DNA of 64,000 nucleotides from Rhineura floridana (GCF_030035675.1 NC_084497.1:30454437-30518436), one strand, 5' to 3'. Shown: positions 44,919 to 57,925, numbered from the stretch's first letter. The notes: generated by a model not told the origin, from the sequence alone. Numbers and translations: made by a program.

Positions 44919-44955
44919 AGATGATGATGATGATGATAATGATGATGATGATGAT
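44919..44955. repeat. (GAT)n microsatellite in EPHA2 intron 9
   Basis: About twelve GAT units with one AAT interruption. Confidence 0.92.
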
Positions 44956-45154
44956 TTTCTAGAATGCCAGTCTCAGCAACATTGGGATACTTTCTGTTCA
45001 GTTTCCCTTTAATTAACAGTAATTGTTCACCCTCCTGGTCTAAAGGGACTGTATTTTAGCTGTTGGGCCTTTTCTGTTCTGTGTAATGTCACAGATTTGG
45101 CAAATTCCACCTACTGCCCAGGATGCATTGATGTGGCCAGTGACCATTACTCAC

Positions 45155-45210
45155 CAGACTTGGAGAAATAAACATCCTCAGACGTCTGCCGGGCTCTCGA
45201 GTTATTTCTC
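45155..45210 (-). CDS. EPHA2: EPHA2 exon 9, juxtamembrane segment
   Basis: 56 bases encoding RNNSRARQTSEDVYFSKS, including the first juxtamembrane tyrosine (VYF). The acceptor is atttag and the donor G|gtgagt, phase 2 to phase 1. Confidence 0.93.
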
Positions 45211-46147
45211 CTAAATGACAACCACAAATGATTGCTTGAGAAATCATGTAAGGCAGTACAGTGCACACCTTCTCCCACAGAATACCTCATCCAAGAGACA
45301 CAAATTTCCCTACATTTCACTTGAAGAAGCATCTTTTGTAACCTGTTCCTCCTCAAAAGTCTTTAAACTTCTTAACAGTGAGTTTGTGTCAAGACGCCAG
45401 TGTACAATAAGCACCTTGCCAGTTTCTCCCACTGACTTCTGGGGTATGTGCTTATCAACCCAAGTGCTGCACAATTTCACCTTAAAGTACTGCCTTCACA
45501 ATTGTGGCATGTTACATCAATGTTATAGATATGTGAGGAGACCGACGAATAAAAAGGTGCAAAGCCATGGCTTAAAAATAAAACACCAGAGGAGGACGCA
45601 TGTGCAACTTGTCTACGGACACCTTGGCTCAGCATGTTTCCTTCTTTAACTTTTGATGACAATCTTTAAAAACACAAAAAGGAATAAACCAGTAGAAGAG
45701 TCTCCAAAGCCGAAGATGTTGGGTCCAGTTTGACTGTGACATCAAGATAGCAGCTACTGTTGCTAGAGATGGAATGCTGCACTTGCATTTGCTAAAGGAA
45801 GAGACATTGGACACCCCCCCCCCGCCAATCTTCTAGCTGCCTCTTAACAGAGGAAACTCAAAGACGAAAGAGATCAGATTGTATTTGCCATCACTGGAAA
45901 CAGACCACTTCTCTGAGCACTGAAGGTACTTGGAAAGAGTGTACACTCGCCCCACTTTTGCCTCTGGAAAACAGTTTTTGGTATCATTTCAAAACCTGCA
46001 AAGCCTGTTAGACTGGAGGCAACAGGTAGACATAAGCTTTCTGTGTGCACACCATGGGAAGCAAATAATCACTCAACATTCAGCTCTCTTAAAAGCTATT
46101 GTTGATCTCCAGCTTTAAACAAACAGAATTAAAAATAAAATACATGC

Positions 46148-46250
46148 CTCCGGCGAATCAACAGGACAATCATCAGCACCACGAAAACCATTACGATTAA
46201 GCCAGCAATAGTACCGCCAAGGACTGCTGCGGTGTTTGTGCCATCAGAGC
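46148..46250 (-). CDS. EPHA2: EPHA2 exon 8, transmembrane helix, GC donor
   Basis: 103 bases encoding [20 protein letters not shown] then [14 protein letters not shown], a clear single-pass helix followed by arginines. The acceptor is ccttgcag. The in-frame 3' boundary is CGGAG|gcatgt, a GC donor. The next GT, three bases on (CAT|gtattt), would be phase 0 and bring an immediate stop in exon 9, whereas the GC site keeps the expected RRRRNNSRARQTSEDVYFS. Confidence 0.88.
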
Positions 46251-46420
46251 CTGCAAGGAAAAATGGGACAGGGGGAGAGGAAGGTGGCGTTTAGAAAAAT
46301 GTTGCTCTCTAGTACACGCGCGTTCTCTTCTAGTGTCTTTGCCCCAATCCTCCCCGACACCCACATTTACTTTCCCTGCTTCTGTGTTGACTTCAGGAGC
46401 TCCCCCTTCCCAGGACTCAC

Positions 46421-46580
46421 GTTCAGCAAGCGTCTCAAACTCGTGTTCCACACTGTTGGCTCCCTGACCTTCCTGGGTCAGTGCCTGGACGCTCACCAAG
46501 TACTTGGTCCCAGGGGTGAGCTTTGGCAGGGTCACAGAGTTCCCTTCGCAGCGCAACACCGAGTAGCTGTTTTCATCCTT
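46421..46580 (-). CDS. EPHA2: EPHA2 exon 7, end of fibronectin III repeat 2
   Basis: 160 bases encoding [20 protein letters not shown] through [20 protein letters not shown]. The acceptor follows a T run and ends tgcag; the donor is C|gtgagt, phase 0 to phase 1. Confidence 0.95.
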
Positions 46581-47224
46581 CTGCAAAAAAAACCACACAC
46601 CATACAAACCCCCATGGCTCAGTTTCCCCCAGTGAAATGTTGTTATTGCTGTTGGGAGTGGGGCAAGAGCACCTCCTGTTTGGGTTCTTTTGTGTGTATT
46701 CCAGAAGGAAGATGGACTTAGGGTCCTCCGGCTGGCTAGGCTGGCCTACCTTCACCTGTGCTCTTCTCTACCTAACTTCCCCCCGTTGTAAACTGAGATG
46801 CTCAGGGAAGCTGACCTGCCCCTCCCTCCTTCGTCTTCTTCTTCGACATCTCTGTCTTTGCTCTCTCTCCTGAGCCATGAGGGCAAGACCCACGTCTGGG
46901 CATGGCACCTCCAACTTAGTTAGTTAGTTAAACTAGGTATGCCCTTCCTATCTACTATGTATTTCTATAAACAAAGTAGCTTTTTCTTATTTTACTAAGT
47001 CTTAACTCTCAGTGATGTAAATGCAGGGTAAAAGCCTGCTTCTAAGGTAAATGCACACACTGGCACACACAGCTCTGATCGCTGTGTATCTCTGCATATT
47101 TCCATAACAATTCTCAGGAGAATAGGAAAAGCCCCTTATTCAGTGCAAGAGAGAGGGGCTCACAGGTGGCTGGGAACAGCAAAATGCAATTAAAAGCAGA
47201 GAAGTACCAAGAAGAGACAGATAC

Positions 47225-47349
47225 CTTCTTCTTATAAGTGACCTGGTATTTCCAGACATGGCTCTCCTGCCGTGCTGGGACAGTCCAGGATAGAGTCAGG
47301 CTGGTTGCAGTGCGGCTGTCCATGGTCACTGATGTCACGCGGGGAGGTT
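47225..47349 (-). CDS. EPHA2: EPHA2 exon 6, start of fibronectin III repeat 2
   Basis: 125 bases encoding EPPRVTSVTMDSRTATSLTL then SWTVPARQESHVWKYQVTYK. The acceptor is gctcag and the donor AAG|gtatct, phase 1 to phase 0. Confidence 0.95.
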
Positions 47350-47604
47350 CTGAGCATGAGAACAGAGAAGGAAGAAAGACGTTGGCATGCAATGGATTAC
47401 GCCCTCTCTAGAAACACCATTGCGTATGCCCCAGTCACCAGCCAGTCAATAACTGAAGATCCATACAGAATCTGCACACTCTTAACACCTCACCCTATCT
47501 GTAAGGGGGCACCTTCAAGAATGACACCTGTTGTAAACTCTCGGGTCCTGAGTAGCGCCTCCAAGAGAAGCCACGAGATCCCCTTCACCCAGCTGCCTCT
47601 ACAC

Positions 47605-47799
47605 AGGAAGCGTGTCTTTTAACGAGTGAGAGCACTGATCCATTTAGGTCAGAATTGCCTACACTGACTGGCAGCATCTCTCCAGGGTCTCAGGCAGGAT
47701 TCTCTCCCAGCTGTACTAGGAGATGCTGCTGGGGATTGAATCTGGGACCTGCTGCATGTAAAGCAGATGCTCTACCATTGAGCTGCGGCCCTTCCCCTT
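47605..47799 (-). mobile_element. tRNA-headed SINE in EPHA2 intron 5
   Basis: The tail (ctacactgactggcagcatc), body (gagatgctgctggggattga) and head (agatgctctaccattgagct) are all present in reverse. Confidence 0.85.
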
Positions 47800-48571
47800 C
47801 ATAGCAGGGGTGCTGGTATGGAACTTAAGATTTGCATACACTTAGCATATGCTAATCTATATATCTAGAGTCAAATTTAGACCACCTTTTTTGCCAGGGG
47901 GTACTTGGCTTAGGCTGTGTGAGCTAGGGCACAACAATGACACTATACGGACCAGGCCCTCTGTCCCACTTGCATTCCCTTGGCAAGAACTACTGCTTAT
48001 GTATGTATTAAAACTAAAACAAGTCTTGTCCAATATTTAACACTACTACTCTTTCTCTAAAAACATACACATATGTGCCCTTCACTACCCCATCCAGCTA
48101 TTGAACGAGCCTCTGGGCAAATTCATATGGTGAAGGCTATGTCTGATTTTTGCAGCATCCTGTAAAAATATTTTTAAAACATACATTTAAAAATAAAGGT
48201 GTGGGGGGCGGGGGAGCCTGGCACAAAATGCCCATGGCTCAGCTCTCCTTTGCCACCCCCTAACAACATCCCTGGCTCCCAACAGGTTTCTTTTGTTGTT
48301 GTTTTAAAAAAGACCAACATGTTCAAGAATTAAGGGATGCCATTTCCACAGCCATGTTGTACATAAGAGCAGTCATGTTGGATCAGACAAAAGTGTTAAT
48401 AGCACTTTTAGTCACTTAGTTTTAATAGCAGTCCTCCAAATGCCTCCAGAGAGCCCACTGTCAGGGCATGAAGGCATCAGCTCTGAAGGCGGTATTTTGT
48501 GCTGTATATCTCATACCAAACAGTGGACACTTGAATCACTTTCACCTGTCCATGATGGTGGATGCCCTTAC

Positions 48572-48904
48572 CCGTCTGGTTGACACTGATGCTGGTGACG
48601 CCATAGCTACGCCGTGTGCCAAAGGAGGACACTCCATTCCGGGCTTCTACTGTGAAGGTGTAGTTCACATGTGGCTCCAAGTCACTGATGGTCAGGGAAG
48701 TGCCGACTATGTTGTGAGGGTTTTCTGAATAACGAAGAGTGGCATCACAGGGATGGCACTCCCCTGATTCTGGCCAGCACTGTTCACACGACACACTGTA
48801 TGTTATGTCCTCGCGGCCACCTGGGTTCTGAGGTAGGGACCAGCGTAGTTGCACCTTAGCACCCAACCCTATGGCTGTGACACCATGGGGAGCTGAAGGG
48901 GGTC
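48572..48904 (-). CDS. EPHA2: EPHA2 exon 5, fibronectin III repeat 1
   Basis: 333 bases from RPPSAP through [10 protein letters not shown]. It contains [20 protein letters not shown] and the N-glycosylation sequons NYT and NQT, also present in the human protein. The acceptor is tctgcag and the donor G|gtaagg, phase 1 to phase 1. Confidence 0.96.
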
Positions 48905-49404
48905 CTGCAGAGCAGAAATGAATAACAAATAAGCTTGATTTTTAAAATGCATGGGTCTCTGATGCAGGGCAGAAGACCACACCCCAATTCGGTGAGCAAC
49001 TCATCTGAACATCTGGGTCTTCATTTCCATTCTTTGGATCTTTCTTCCTTCCTTCCTCCTCGTGCCAGTTTTCCTGGTCCTTTCTCTCCATCTTAGGTAG
49101 CTCCCATTGCTCCCAGGAATTCTCACCTTGCCTGCTGCTCCTGTCACTTCCTGCTTTCCCTCCTAAGCCTAACACAAACTGAACAAGATGGCAGAAGCTA
49201 TCCCCAGTTGCTTGTTCCTAGGATGTTTTTTATTAAATATTGGCAAACTGCGCTTGGACTTGGAGGTTCAGGCCCATACTCTCAGGCGGAATAGGCAAAA
49301 CACCATTCATCTGTCAATACCCCTTTTCCCAGCTGTGAAACAGACATGCACTTGGTTTCCACAAACACAGAGAGACTCAAAACTGGCAAAGTTGTTTACA
49401 CAGA

Positions 49405-49545
49405 ATTTATTGTTATTTATCATTTATGAAATTTCTATCCTGCCCTTCCTTCCAGAAGGAGCCCAGGGCGACAAACAAGGAACCAATCACTAAAAACATC
49501 TTAAAAAAACATCTTTTAAAAAGTCTTTAAACATCTAGTTCAGTT
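49405..49545 (-). mobile_element. LINE-type 3' tail in EPHA2 intron 4
   Basis: ttatttatcatttatgaaat, cctgcccttccttccagaag and gagcccagggcgacaaac match the common squamate tail in reverse. Confidence 0.6.
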
Positions 49546-49662
49546 CATTTAGTTAAAAATCTGCAACTCAGCAGAATGTAATATTGAGGGACAGGGATTA
49601 AAACCAAATCTTTATCCTTCCCCAGGACACAGGCAACAATACCACTTAGATCTCCAACTTAC

Positions 49663-49818
49663 GAGTACACGGCATGGAGACAGGATCACTCAAGGCCCGA
49701 AAATAGCCGTCCTCACAAGGACATGAGGTAGAACCTTCAGCAGATGGCTGCGTGTGCAAAGGACATTTTGAGCAGGCGCTGTTGGAGATATCCTGTTTAA
49801 AGGACCCAGGTGAGCAAG
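49663..49818 (-). CDS. EPHA2: EPHA2 exon 4, cysteine-rich/EGF-like region
   Basis: 156 bases encoding [20 protein letters not shown] through [20 protein letters not shown], the second cysteine-rich module. The acceptor is ctttgcag and the donor C|gtaagt, phase 1 to phase 1. The intron before it, about 6.35 kb, is the longest complete intron in the gene here. Confidence 0.95.
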
Positions 49819-50463
49819 CTGCAAAGAAGAAGGGATGGATTAGTATAGAGAGATGTAGCTGATCAGAAAGACCTGGATTCAAATCGAACCACAAACTACA
49901 GTCTAATTGTTTCATCAGGAAAAGCTACTCTCTTTTAGCCTCAGGTCTCCATCTGTAAAATGGCAATGACTATTTCACAAGAACCTTTTTAAAAAAGGTG
50001 AATCCAAAGATCATTAAGCACTTTAATTTTCAAAGATCAGTTCAGTAGAAAAATAAGGGATGGCACATGCTCAGAGACACTTGGATTCTTTTCGTCTGCT
50101 CAGGGAAAATGAAAACGCTCCAGGCCGAAGGAGGTGCTGCCTGCTATGGCGCTGCTTCAGTTTTACGACATACCTTGTGGGTGTGCATGTATCAGGGGGA
50201 ATGTACGTTACGGGGAGGGGGAAACACCACCCTGCCTATGCCCATGCCAGAGTCAAGTCAACTCATACTTATTTCCTGGATGAGTAAATTCTTCCATAGG
50301 AACTTAATTTGCTCCTCAAAATCCCTCTGGAATCACGTCACTTCCTGGAGAGATCCCCAAAGGAAGCGTTGTTGGAAGCCTCTGGTTCCGGGTCGGATGC
50401 CACATGCCGTAGCCTGACTTTACAGTTCTGCTTTAAACCAGCAGCCTTTCCTAGAGATGCTAA

Positions 50464-50523
50464 GTGGTGAATCTGGGGCCTTCTGCATGCAAAGCAGGTG
50501 CTCTGCCACTGAGTTACAGCCCC
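50464..50523 (-). mobile_element. tRNA-headed SINE, head fragment
   Basis: gaatctggggccttctgcat then ggtgctctgccactgagtta is the tRNA-like head only. Confidence 0.7.
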
Positions 50524-51493
50524 TCACAATTTGGATTGAGGACAGGGAGTGGCATCCTGGCATACCTGGCCCCAGGACCTCCCTTTATACAAGTGAAGCG
50601 ACTGGGAAGGCAACTGGGGTACAGCCTGAAGCATGCAGCATGCCACACAGGGAAATGTAGCCTCCAGGGATGATCCGCCAGGGTCCAACATGCCCTGACA
50701 CAGCCTCCTGGGCTCCTGCTTGCCACAGTAGTCTGCAGCTGGGAGTGCAGAGGGGCAGATGCGCAGCTCCCCTCCTTCCATGATGAATATGGCAACTGGC
50801 ATCATTTTTAATCTGCATGTTATTGCTCTGGGCCTCCAGGAGAGGCAGGTTGAGGCTCTCCCTGGGGGCTTCGCTGGCTCCTCCTTCCCTAGTATGAATG
50901 GAGTGGTGGCAATGATGGGGGGGACCTAGGATGCTGCCCACCAGGTGTGTGCTACCATCCACCTAGTTGGTAGATTCTGCATAGCAGTTCAGAATCCACA
51001 GACATCTAAGACACGCCCCCCAAAGACTGCCTATTCTAGAAGCTTGGATTCGATGGCTCCACCTCCTTCCTCACTTTGGAGTCCTATAAATTGTGTCCCA
51101 GCCTCAAAGGGGAAATTCCATGGGACGGCGGCCACAGGGCAAATGCCTCTCTCTTCTTTATTACTCTTTGTCATTTCCACAGTGTTTTTCCATTACAATC
51201 TTAAAACCTTAGCTAGATGAAAACTAGGCTGCCATCCAGTTAAAAAGAAAATATTAATAAAGGATATGAATTTGCCAGTAAAGCTTGCATGTGGGTAAAC
51301 ACAATTATTCTGAAGCAAGAAGCATGATTTGTTTTTAAAGATGTCCAGATGCATCACAGCAGGCATAGTCTTAAAAGCAATGCTCATTTCTTTTTATTTA
51401 ACAAAATGTATACTCCGCTTGATTGTAGAAAACCTCTGAGCAGTTTACACAAAAATAGGAGGTATTCCCTCCTGTGAGAGAGAGAAGGGATTG

Positions 51494-51603
51494 TGTCCAA
51501 TATTAATCCTACTCAGAGTAGACCCACTGAAATCAATAGACATGATTAACATTAGCCCATTCATTTCAATGGGTCTACTCAAGTAAAGCTTTGTTGGAAA
51601 CAA
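51494..51603. repeat. Old short palindromic repeat
   Basis: ctactcagagtagacccact at the left and caatgggtctactcaagtaa at the right form an inverted arrangement; related pieces occur at 2535 and 31627. Confidence 0.5.
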
Positions 51604-54600
51604 CCCAAGGACTCTGAATACGGTTCTTACCATTGCACCTCTAAATAAACACTTGTATTAAGATATACATTAAAAACGCACTACTACTTGTTCAGTTGGG
51701 GGCCCCTTTTTAATCAATCAAACACTGCAGCCCAACCAAAACGATATATGCAAAATGCACATCCTGACAGCTGGATCGTTACATACAAACATAATCAGCA
51801 GAATCTTTGCTGGCATGTGCACTGGTTCTTTTTCAAAAATTCACCTTCTGAATATTATGCCACTTGGCTACCGATCAATGCCTAACTTTTTGCTGGCCTC
51901 AGGCAGGAGGCATGTGCACAGCAGAGCAGCGTATGTGCCAAGAAGCTGGAGGGCAGTGGCAAGGAAGTGGGCCTTCTGAGAGACTGCCAGCCTCTGCGTT
52001 GCTCTGGGAAGAGAATCCTCCTGGCATCTCTCTTGTTGAAGGCCAGACCAGAGACAGGCCAAACACACAGGGAGAGAGAGGGCTGGTGGCAGGGGAGAAC
52101 TTGCCAGCAGGAGGTCAAGCGGATGGGGAGGAGGGACTGTGCACAGGAAGCCAAGAATATCTGTGTTTATTCCTGAAGATAAACTGCCTTTGTTTCCTGC
52201 CTGTGGGCCTCCCTTTCCACAGAGGCCAGAGGGATGGGAGGTCAGAGTATCTTTACACAAAAGGGCAAATTCCTTTTTCCAGCCCCCCCCTTCCGCTGGA
52301 GGAAGCTGCTGTAGCAGAATGTAACTGGCCTGGGAGGGAGACAATTACAGCTGAACTGCACGCAGTAGGGTGCTGGTGGGATGGCCAGGCCCACAGAAGC
52401 CTAGCCCCTTCTCCCCACACTCTCTCTCTCAGCCCCCCCTACTCCAGCCACCAGGAAATACTCAGCAAGCACAGATTCTGATGTCTTCCCCTTGCTCCTT
52501 TTGGCTGCAGTAAACTGAAATGCTATGAGGTGTTTTACTCTGTGCTCTGTTCAGCACCGGGCATGGTGGAAGCTCCTGTTGTGGCAGCCCTCCTTCCCAG
52601 GGATTTAAAACTAAACATTTAGAAGAAAGGAGAGAAGTGACCTTGCCATCCAACCTCAATTCATTTGGGTGACTTGACCCAAAAAGATGGATGTTGGCCA
52701 CAAATGTAGGGATCCCAAGGCCTTCCTATGGCGCAAAGGACAGACTCTCCATGAGTTAGCCATTGGTCAGTGGGAGTCGTATAACATGACCCTGGAAGAC
52801 ACTGAGAGACTGGGAACATTTTTAAGGCCAACATGCTTTGGACAGACCTGCATGTTCAGCAGACTAGAGAAAACAGTTTTCAAACACCACATGAGCTTGT
52901 GCTGAAAATCACAACAGCCTGCAAGCTTTTGGGTTAGGTGGGATTCCTTACCAGGTGTTTGAGAGTCGTGTGTGTAACATGACATTGTACCGACTTTGAA
53001 GCCAACAGATGTTGGTCGGATAAATAGGCCTGTCCTCATCCTGTATTGCATCCCCAAGAACTTGATCTTCGGAATGGCTCAGTCAGTCATGGCCAATGAA
53101 TGAGAAACCAGAGGGTAGAAAAGGATGCTTCTGGAGAGCAAAACAAGCCACTTAAGTAGCCACAAATCAAGGTTGGAGGAACAGGGAGACAGCCAGGAGA
53201 GCGAGGCTGAATGGACAAAGGGACATGTCAGCCCTCACCATTCACAGCACCAACAGCCTGTCTGGTTTAATGAGGGTGATTACAAGCTGGTGGGGTCCCT
53301 GCCCAAGCCTCATATACAGATGCACGCACACACACACAATTGCTCACTCTTGTGGACACAATGGCTCCATTCAGACAGGACAGAGAACCAGTGTCTGTGG
53401 AGACAGCCCTGCTAAGGGTCCTGGCTTGGGGTGCGTGTATGGAGATGTCTGGGTGCGTGGTCTGTCTGAATTCCACATTTTCCAGAATGATCACAGGAAA
53501 AATGGAAAAACTTTAGATGTTGTTATGGCCTGTTTTAAGCCAAGCTAGAGGCTTACTGGGGATGGATGCCACTGGGGGAGGAAATCATGGGGGGTGGGAA
53601 GGCACTCTCTGTGAGAAGGGAGGCCAGGTTAGGAGCTCTGAAGTGGGGGGCTCTGTCAGGGTTGGGGTAGCTAACAAGGGGGGCAGTCTGGAAGAAGGGG
53701 AGAGGGGCCCATGGACGTGCCACCAAGAGAGAGGTAGTCTTGTGTGAAATGCTCAAAGAATGAATGGTACCTAGAAGTCTTACGGAATACATTGCTCTCC
53801 ATTCCTCTCCACTGTCACCACCAAAAGAAAATTGGAGAGAACTTCTCTTCCCAGGTATGCCATTGACCCCAGTGGAGGTAGAGACATATGAATGAAGTAA
53901 GTAAGATAAAAACAGAGAAGAATTTGGGGACGATGACAATTCTCTCTCTCCCCCACATACCGGTCCCCATGCCCCCAGGACAGGCCACCAAAAGCCATCC
54001 TCTGGAAGTGAAGACCACCCCTTCGCCTTTTTGATTCTCAGAAACAGCTCCCCCCACATCTTCCTAGCACCAGACAGATGCCAAAGGTGGGATCACAACG
54101 GCTGTCACCTTAGCAACCAGGCTGGGCCTACAAACCAGCGCTAGGGGGCCACTGGATGCCATTGTAGAGTGGCAGGAGGAGGGGAAATAGAACAGAGAAA
54201 TCCTCTATCCTACTTCAAGTCCAACTCAACCCATCCAGCCCAGACTAGATGGGAAATCAAACAGTATTTCCAGGCAATGTTCTTCTCCTCATCACAAAAG
54301 AATCCACTTTGCTTTTAATGAAGTCCCTCCCATGTGGTGAGGAGCAGGAAAACTGTGAGGAAAATGCACCCTGCATATGCTCAGAGGCACTGAGGCTCAA
54401 AATGAACTCTTATGAGGTGGCACCAACCCACAGTTTTGTGAGGCTTGTTGAACATGCCTGTATTATCACTCTCGATGTAGATTACTCTTTAGCACCTCTT
54501 TGGGTGGCTAAAAGTTGATAAGAGAGTGATATTGCCTCACCCTTTAAATGCAGATTTATTGGGATGCATTTAGACATGCATTGTCCCAAGTGTTACATTC

Positions 54601-55084
54601 TCTTCCCAGTGCAAGAGTGGCGGTGGGTCTGCCCACTATATCCAAAATTGGAATTCATTTTCATTGACACAAAGGCACTGGAGACGGACCATCTAAAGAA
54701 ACTGGCCACCAGCAACCCCCTTCTATATATTCTGGCTCCCCATTTAGCGGCAGGAGGGAGGGAGGCAATAACAGCCTCTAAGTCTGATAGTGGAGGGGGG
54801 GGGGGAAGAGAATGCTTGCTCAAAAGGCCTGTATTACTCCATAACCTTGAAGGGTTCTTATCTCTCTCTGCAAAATCCAGGCGCATTCCTGAAGCAAAGC
54901 CTCTTTGCCCCTGTCTCTCCTGCCCCCTCTAGCTCCCCACTTTCCAAGGAGGAGGGTCAGTGGATGAGAGTCGAACGAAGGAGCTAGGAAAGGTGCCAAG
55001 GTGTGGGTGGAAAGACCTTGGCTGCTCTCTCCCTTCATCTGTCTGGCAACAAGTTTCACCTTACATAAAATTTCTTACAAATGG

Positions 55085-55141
55085 AATTGACCCTTGAGCC
55101 TTCTGTATACAGAATATGTGCTCAACATCTGAGCTATGACA
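55085..55141 (-). mobile_element. tRNA-headed SINE, degraded head
   Basis: ttgagccttctgtatacaga then tgctcaacatctgagctatg is the reversed head. Confidence 0.5.
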
Positions 55142-55307
55142 ATAATGACGAGAAGAAAAACAAGCTGTCTTACAAGACCACTTGATTCCCTCCTGACCCC
55201 ACTATTCACTGTTCCCTGGCCCCTCCTCCTAGGGGGGGGGCTCTCAGACGTACCTCTGTACCCTGGCGTTTTGGCACTTGAGAGAAATATTTTTAGGATC
55301 AACTCTA

Positions 55308-55390
55308 GTTGTGATTATAATTTGTTTTAAACTGTTTTTACATTGTTGCGTCCCACCTTGAGACTTCTGGTGAATAGCGTGAAATAAATC
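55308..55390 (+). mobile_element. L2-like LINE tail
   Basis: ttgttttaaactgtttttac then tcccaccttgagacttctgg and gcgtgaaataaat resemble L2-like 3' UTR ends. Confidence 0.5.
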
Positions 55391-56172
55391 CAGCAAGAAC
55401 AACGCTTCTGTACAGCACCTAGCATGCAATAGCAACGGCAGATAAGAATCAGTTCTTCCAAGGATACCTCGCTGGGTTCTGCCAGGAACCTGCAGCACTG
55501 AAGGCTTCCCTGCCCTCCCGTTCCTGACAGATAGGAACTGAGCCAAGAGACAGACGGTGCCTCCCTCCTACTGTGCCACAGCCGGGAGCTCCATGGTTTT
55601 ATGCAGCCTCCTACAGGGGCCTGTGCAAAGGGAAGCCACAGCACACCTGCTGAACATCCTAACACCAAAAGTGGCTGTAAGGAGGTGTTGGTTCTGCCAA
55701 GGGATCCGGCTGCCGAGTTGGAAGGGGCCACAACCTTGATATCCAGTGCCAAGACCTACAGTCCTTCCATGTCCATGAATTGCCAAGCAGTGGAGGTAGG
55801 GTGAGAAAGAGGGTGGCTTAGGTGCTTTCATGCTATTCACGGACAGCAGCTCCCTACCTTCTTTGTATAGCAGAGGAAATCCTGATCCACAAAGGCAAAG
55901 ACAAGGGCCCCCGATCCAGAATTTGGAACTGAGGGCTTTTCTTAGGGTCAGGGGCCGAGGGTCAGTCTTTTTTTAGTGCAAGAGTATCAAGATGTGCAAC
56001 TGTTCAGGATGGCTCTGAATGACTAGGATGAAGCAGGTGCGGAGCAACATTATTTCCACATTTAATTTCATTTACTGGGCTCTGGCAGTGTTATTTTGTA
56101 CTGAGCATTGGGGTTAATACTGGCTGGAAATTCAGCAACACAAAAGTAAGATAAAAATCAAAGCATAGTTAC

Positions 56173-56833
56173 CTCTGCAACTGTCCCCGTCCTTCTCATA
56201 CCCCTCACGGCACAGGCACTCGCCAATGGGCACCAGCCACTCCCCATCCGAATTGCAGTGCATGAACGGCTCCTCGTTGGACACGGCATCTTTCACGCAA
56301 GTCCCAGGAACCTTGGCCAAGGGCTGTGAATCAGCGCCAGCAATAGTCTCAGGGAAACTCGCCATGTTTTGGAAGACTCCGGGGCACTTCTTGTAATAGA
56401 TCCGGACAGACAAGAGGGCCACGCAAGCCCCGATGTCCTGAAAAGCCAGGTAGAAGCCCTTGTGGGTGAGGGGTCCCACTGAGCGCACCTCCACATTGAT
56501 CTTGACGTTGCGGGTCTCAAAGTCCTCACGCACAGTGATCTCGTCTGGGGCGATGGTGTCAATCTTGCGGAACTGGCGCTTCTGAAAATTGATGCCATAA
56601 TCCACATCTGACTCTGCGTAGAAGAGATTGAAGGTCTCCTTGCATGTGCCTGTCCCACCGGGGAAGCTGTTGCAGTCTCGGACAGTGAATTTGAGTTCAA
56701 TGAAGATGCGCTGGGCTTCACTGCGGTAGATCCAGTTGGTCCGCAGCCAATTGTCCTGATCACCGTCCATCACATTGCAGACTGAATAGATGTAGATGAG
56801 AGACTCGTTCATTACATTCTGGAGAAGATCCCA
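56173..56833 (-). CDS. EPHA2: EPHA2 exon 3, ephrin-binding domain
   Basis: 661 bases from [10 protein letters not shown] to DGDSCR. It holds most of the ligand-binding jelly roll ([60 protein letters not shown]) and the start of the cysteine-rich region ([20 protein letters not shown]). The acceptor is ctccaccag and the donor AG|gtaact, phase 0 to phase 1. Confidence 0.96.
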
Positions 56834-57164
56834 CTGGTGGAGGGAGCAGAGAATCATTGTCATTAAAGGAAATGTTTCTTCCTGCTCGAGAAATCTGTGG
56901 AACCACCTGCCACTGGAAACAGTGGTGGACACTAGCAAAAATGGCTTTAAAATAATAGCTCTAATAGTGGCTATTTGTGGTTCAAGTGCCATGCAAGCCC
57001 AGCACCATATTTTCAATTACAGCTAGCCAGATGTCCAGGGAAGCTGACAAGCAGAACATGAAGGCAACAAAGTTCCCTGCTAGCTATCCAAGTACGGGGC
57101 ATTAGAGATTTAGTGTCTTTGCATGTGGAGGTTTTATTTGGTCATCAAATCTACTTTACAGTGA

Positions 57165-57495
57165 TTGGCCTGTGGGTGTTGCCTGGTTGGTGCTGACCCA
57201 AAAAAGACCCTTCTTGGCGCAGTTCCCCATTTATGGAATGCCCTCCCTAGTGGGGTGCACCTGTCTCCCTCATTACTAACATTCAGGCAGAATATTAAAC
57301 ATTCTGGTCAAGCCAGGCACTTGATGGCTCAAGTATATACTGTTCCCGGCAACCTTGACATTATTTCCTTGTGAGGATATGTGATTGCTTTTTAACGTTT
57401 AAGTTTATTGAATTGTGCTGGCATTTTATTGTTTGCCACCCCAGGCTACTTTGGGAGGGAGGGCAGGATATAAAAATTTGATAAATAAATTGCAA
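57165..57495 (+). mobile_element. L2-like LINE 3' end in EPHA2 intron 2
   Basis: The coding end (tttatggaatgccctcccta, acattcaggcagaatattaa) is followed by a 3' UTR ending gggcaggatataaaaatttg and an ataaataaat tail. Confidence 0.65.
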
Positions 57496-57925
57496 TAAAT
57501 GTTAGAGCCCCCATGCCAATACTACTCTCCACAGCTATTAATCCCACACATATTTTGTTTTTAATGCAACGGTTGCTTAAGAATTTCTCTTCTCTCCTTC
57601 CATGCTCATTTTACCTCTGATCTGAATAGAGCATCTGAAGTGGATGCAAAAATTGAAGCTACATCCTCAAGTTCCAGGGAAGTCATTATACCTGCCTTTT
57701 AATTCTCCCAAGATGTTTGGGAGCTTGTTGCTTCCCCTTCTTTTTACAAGATGAAATAAGCACCACCCAAGCGAGTCCCCAGTGAGCAAGTCAGCCTGAC
57801 TCAGGGCTGGTCTCACCATCAGGCAGGGTTAAGGATGGGGGGAACACAAAATAGTTTTGGGACTTTACTGTCTGGACTTCCCCTTTTCCCAAAGCAGGAG
57901 CAACTTGACGACGAGACTGACTTAC

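Larger units (their letters stand above)
49819..56172 (-). other. EPHA2 intron 3
   Basis: About 6.35 kb between the ephrin-binding exon and the second cysteine-rich exon. It contains SINE head fragments, LINE tails and short G or pyrimidine runs listed separately, but no coding block that I recognise. Confidence 0.8.

Noticed and set aside
46148-46150. GT donor (CAT|gtattt) for EPHA2 exon 8
   Set aside because: It would join exon 9 in phase 0 and give a stop at the third codon; the GC donor gives the conserved reading.
51864-52481. 205-codon + strand frame in EPHA2 intron 3
   Set aside because: It has low-complexity composition, no similarity to known families, no splice or promoter support, and competing frames on both strands.
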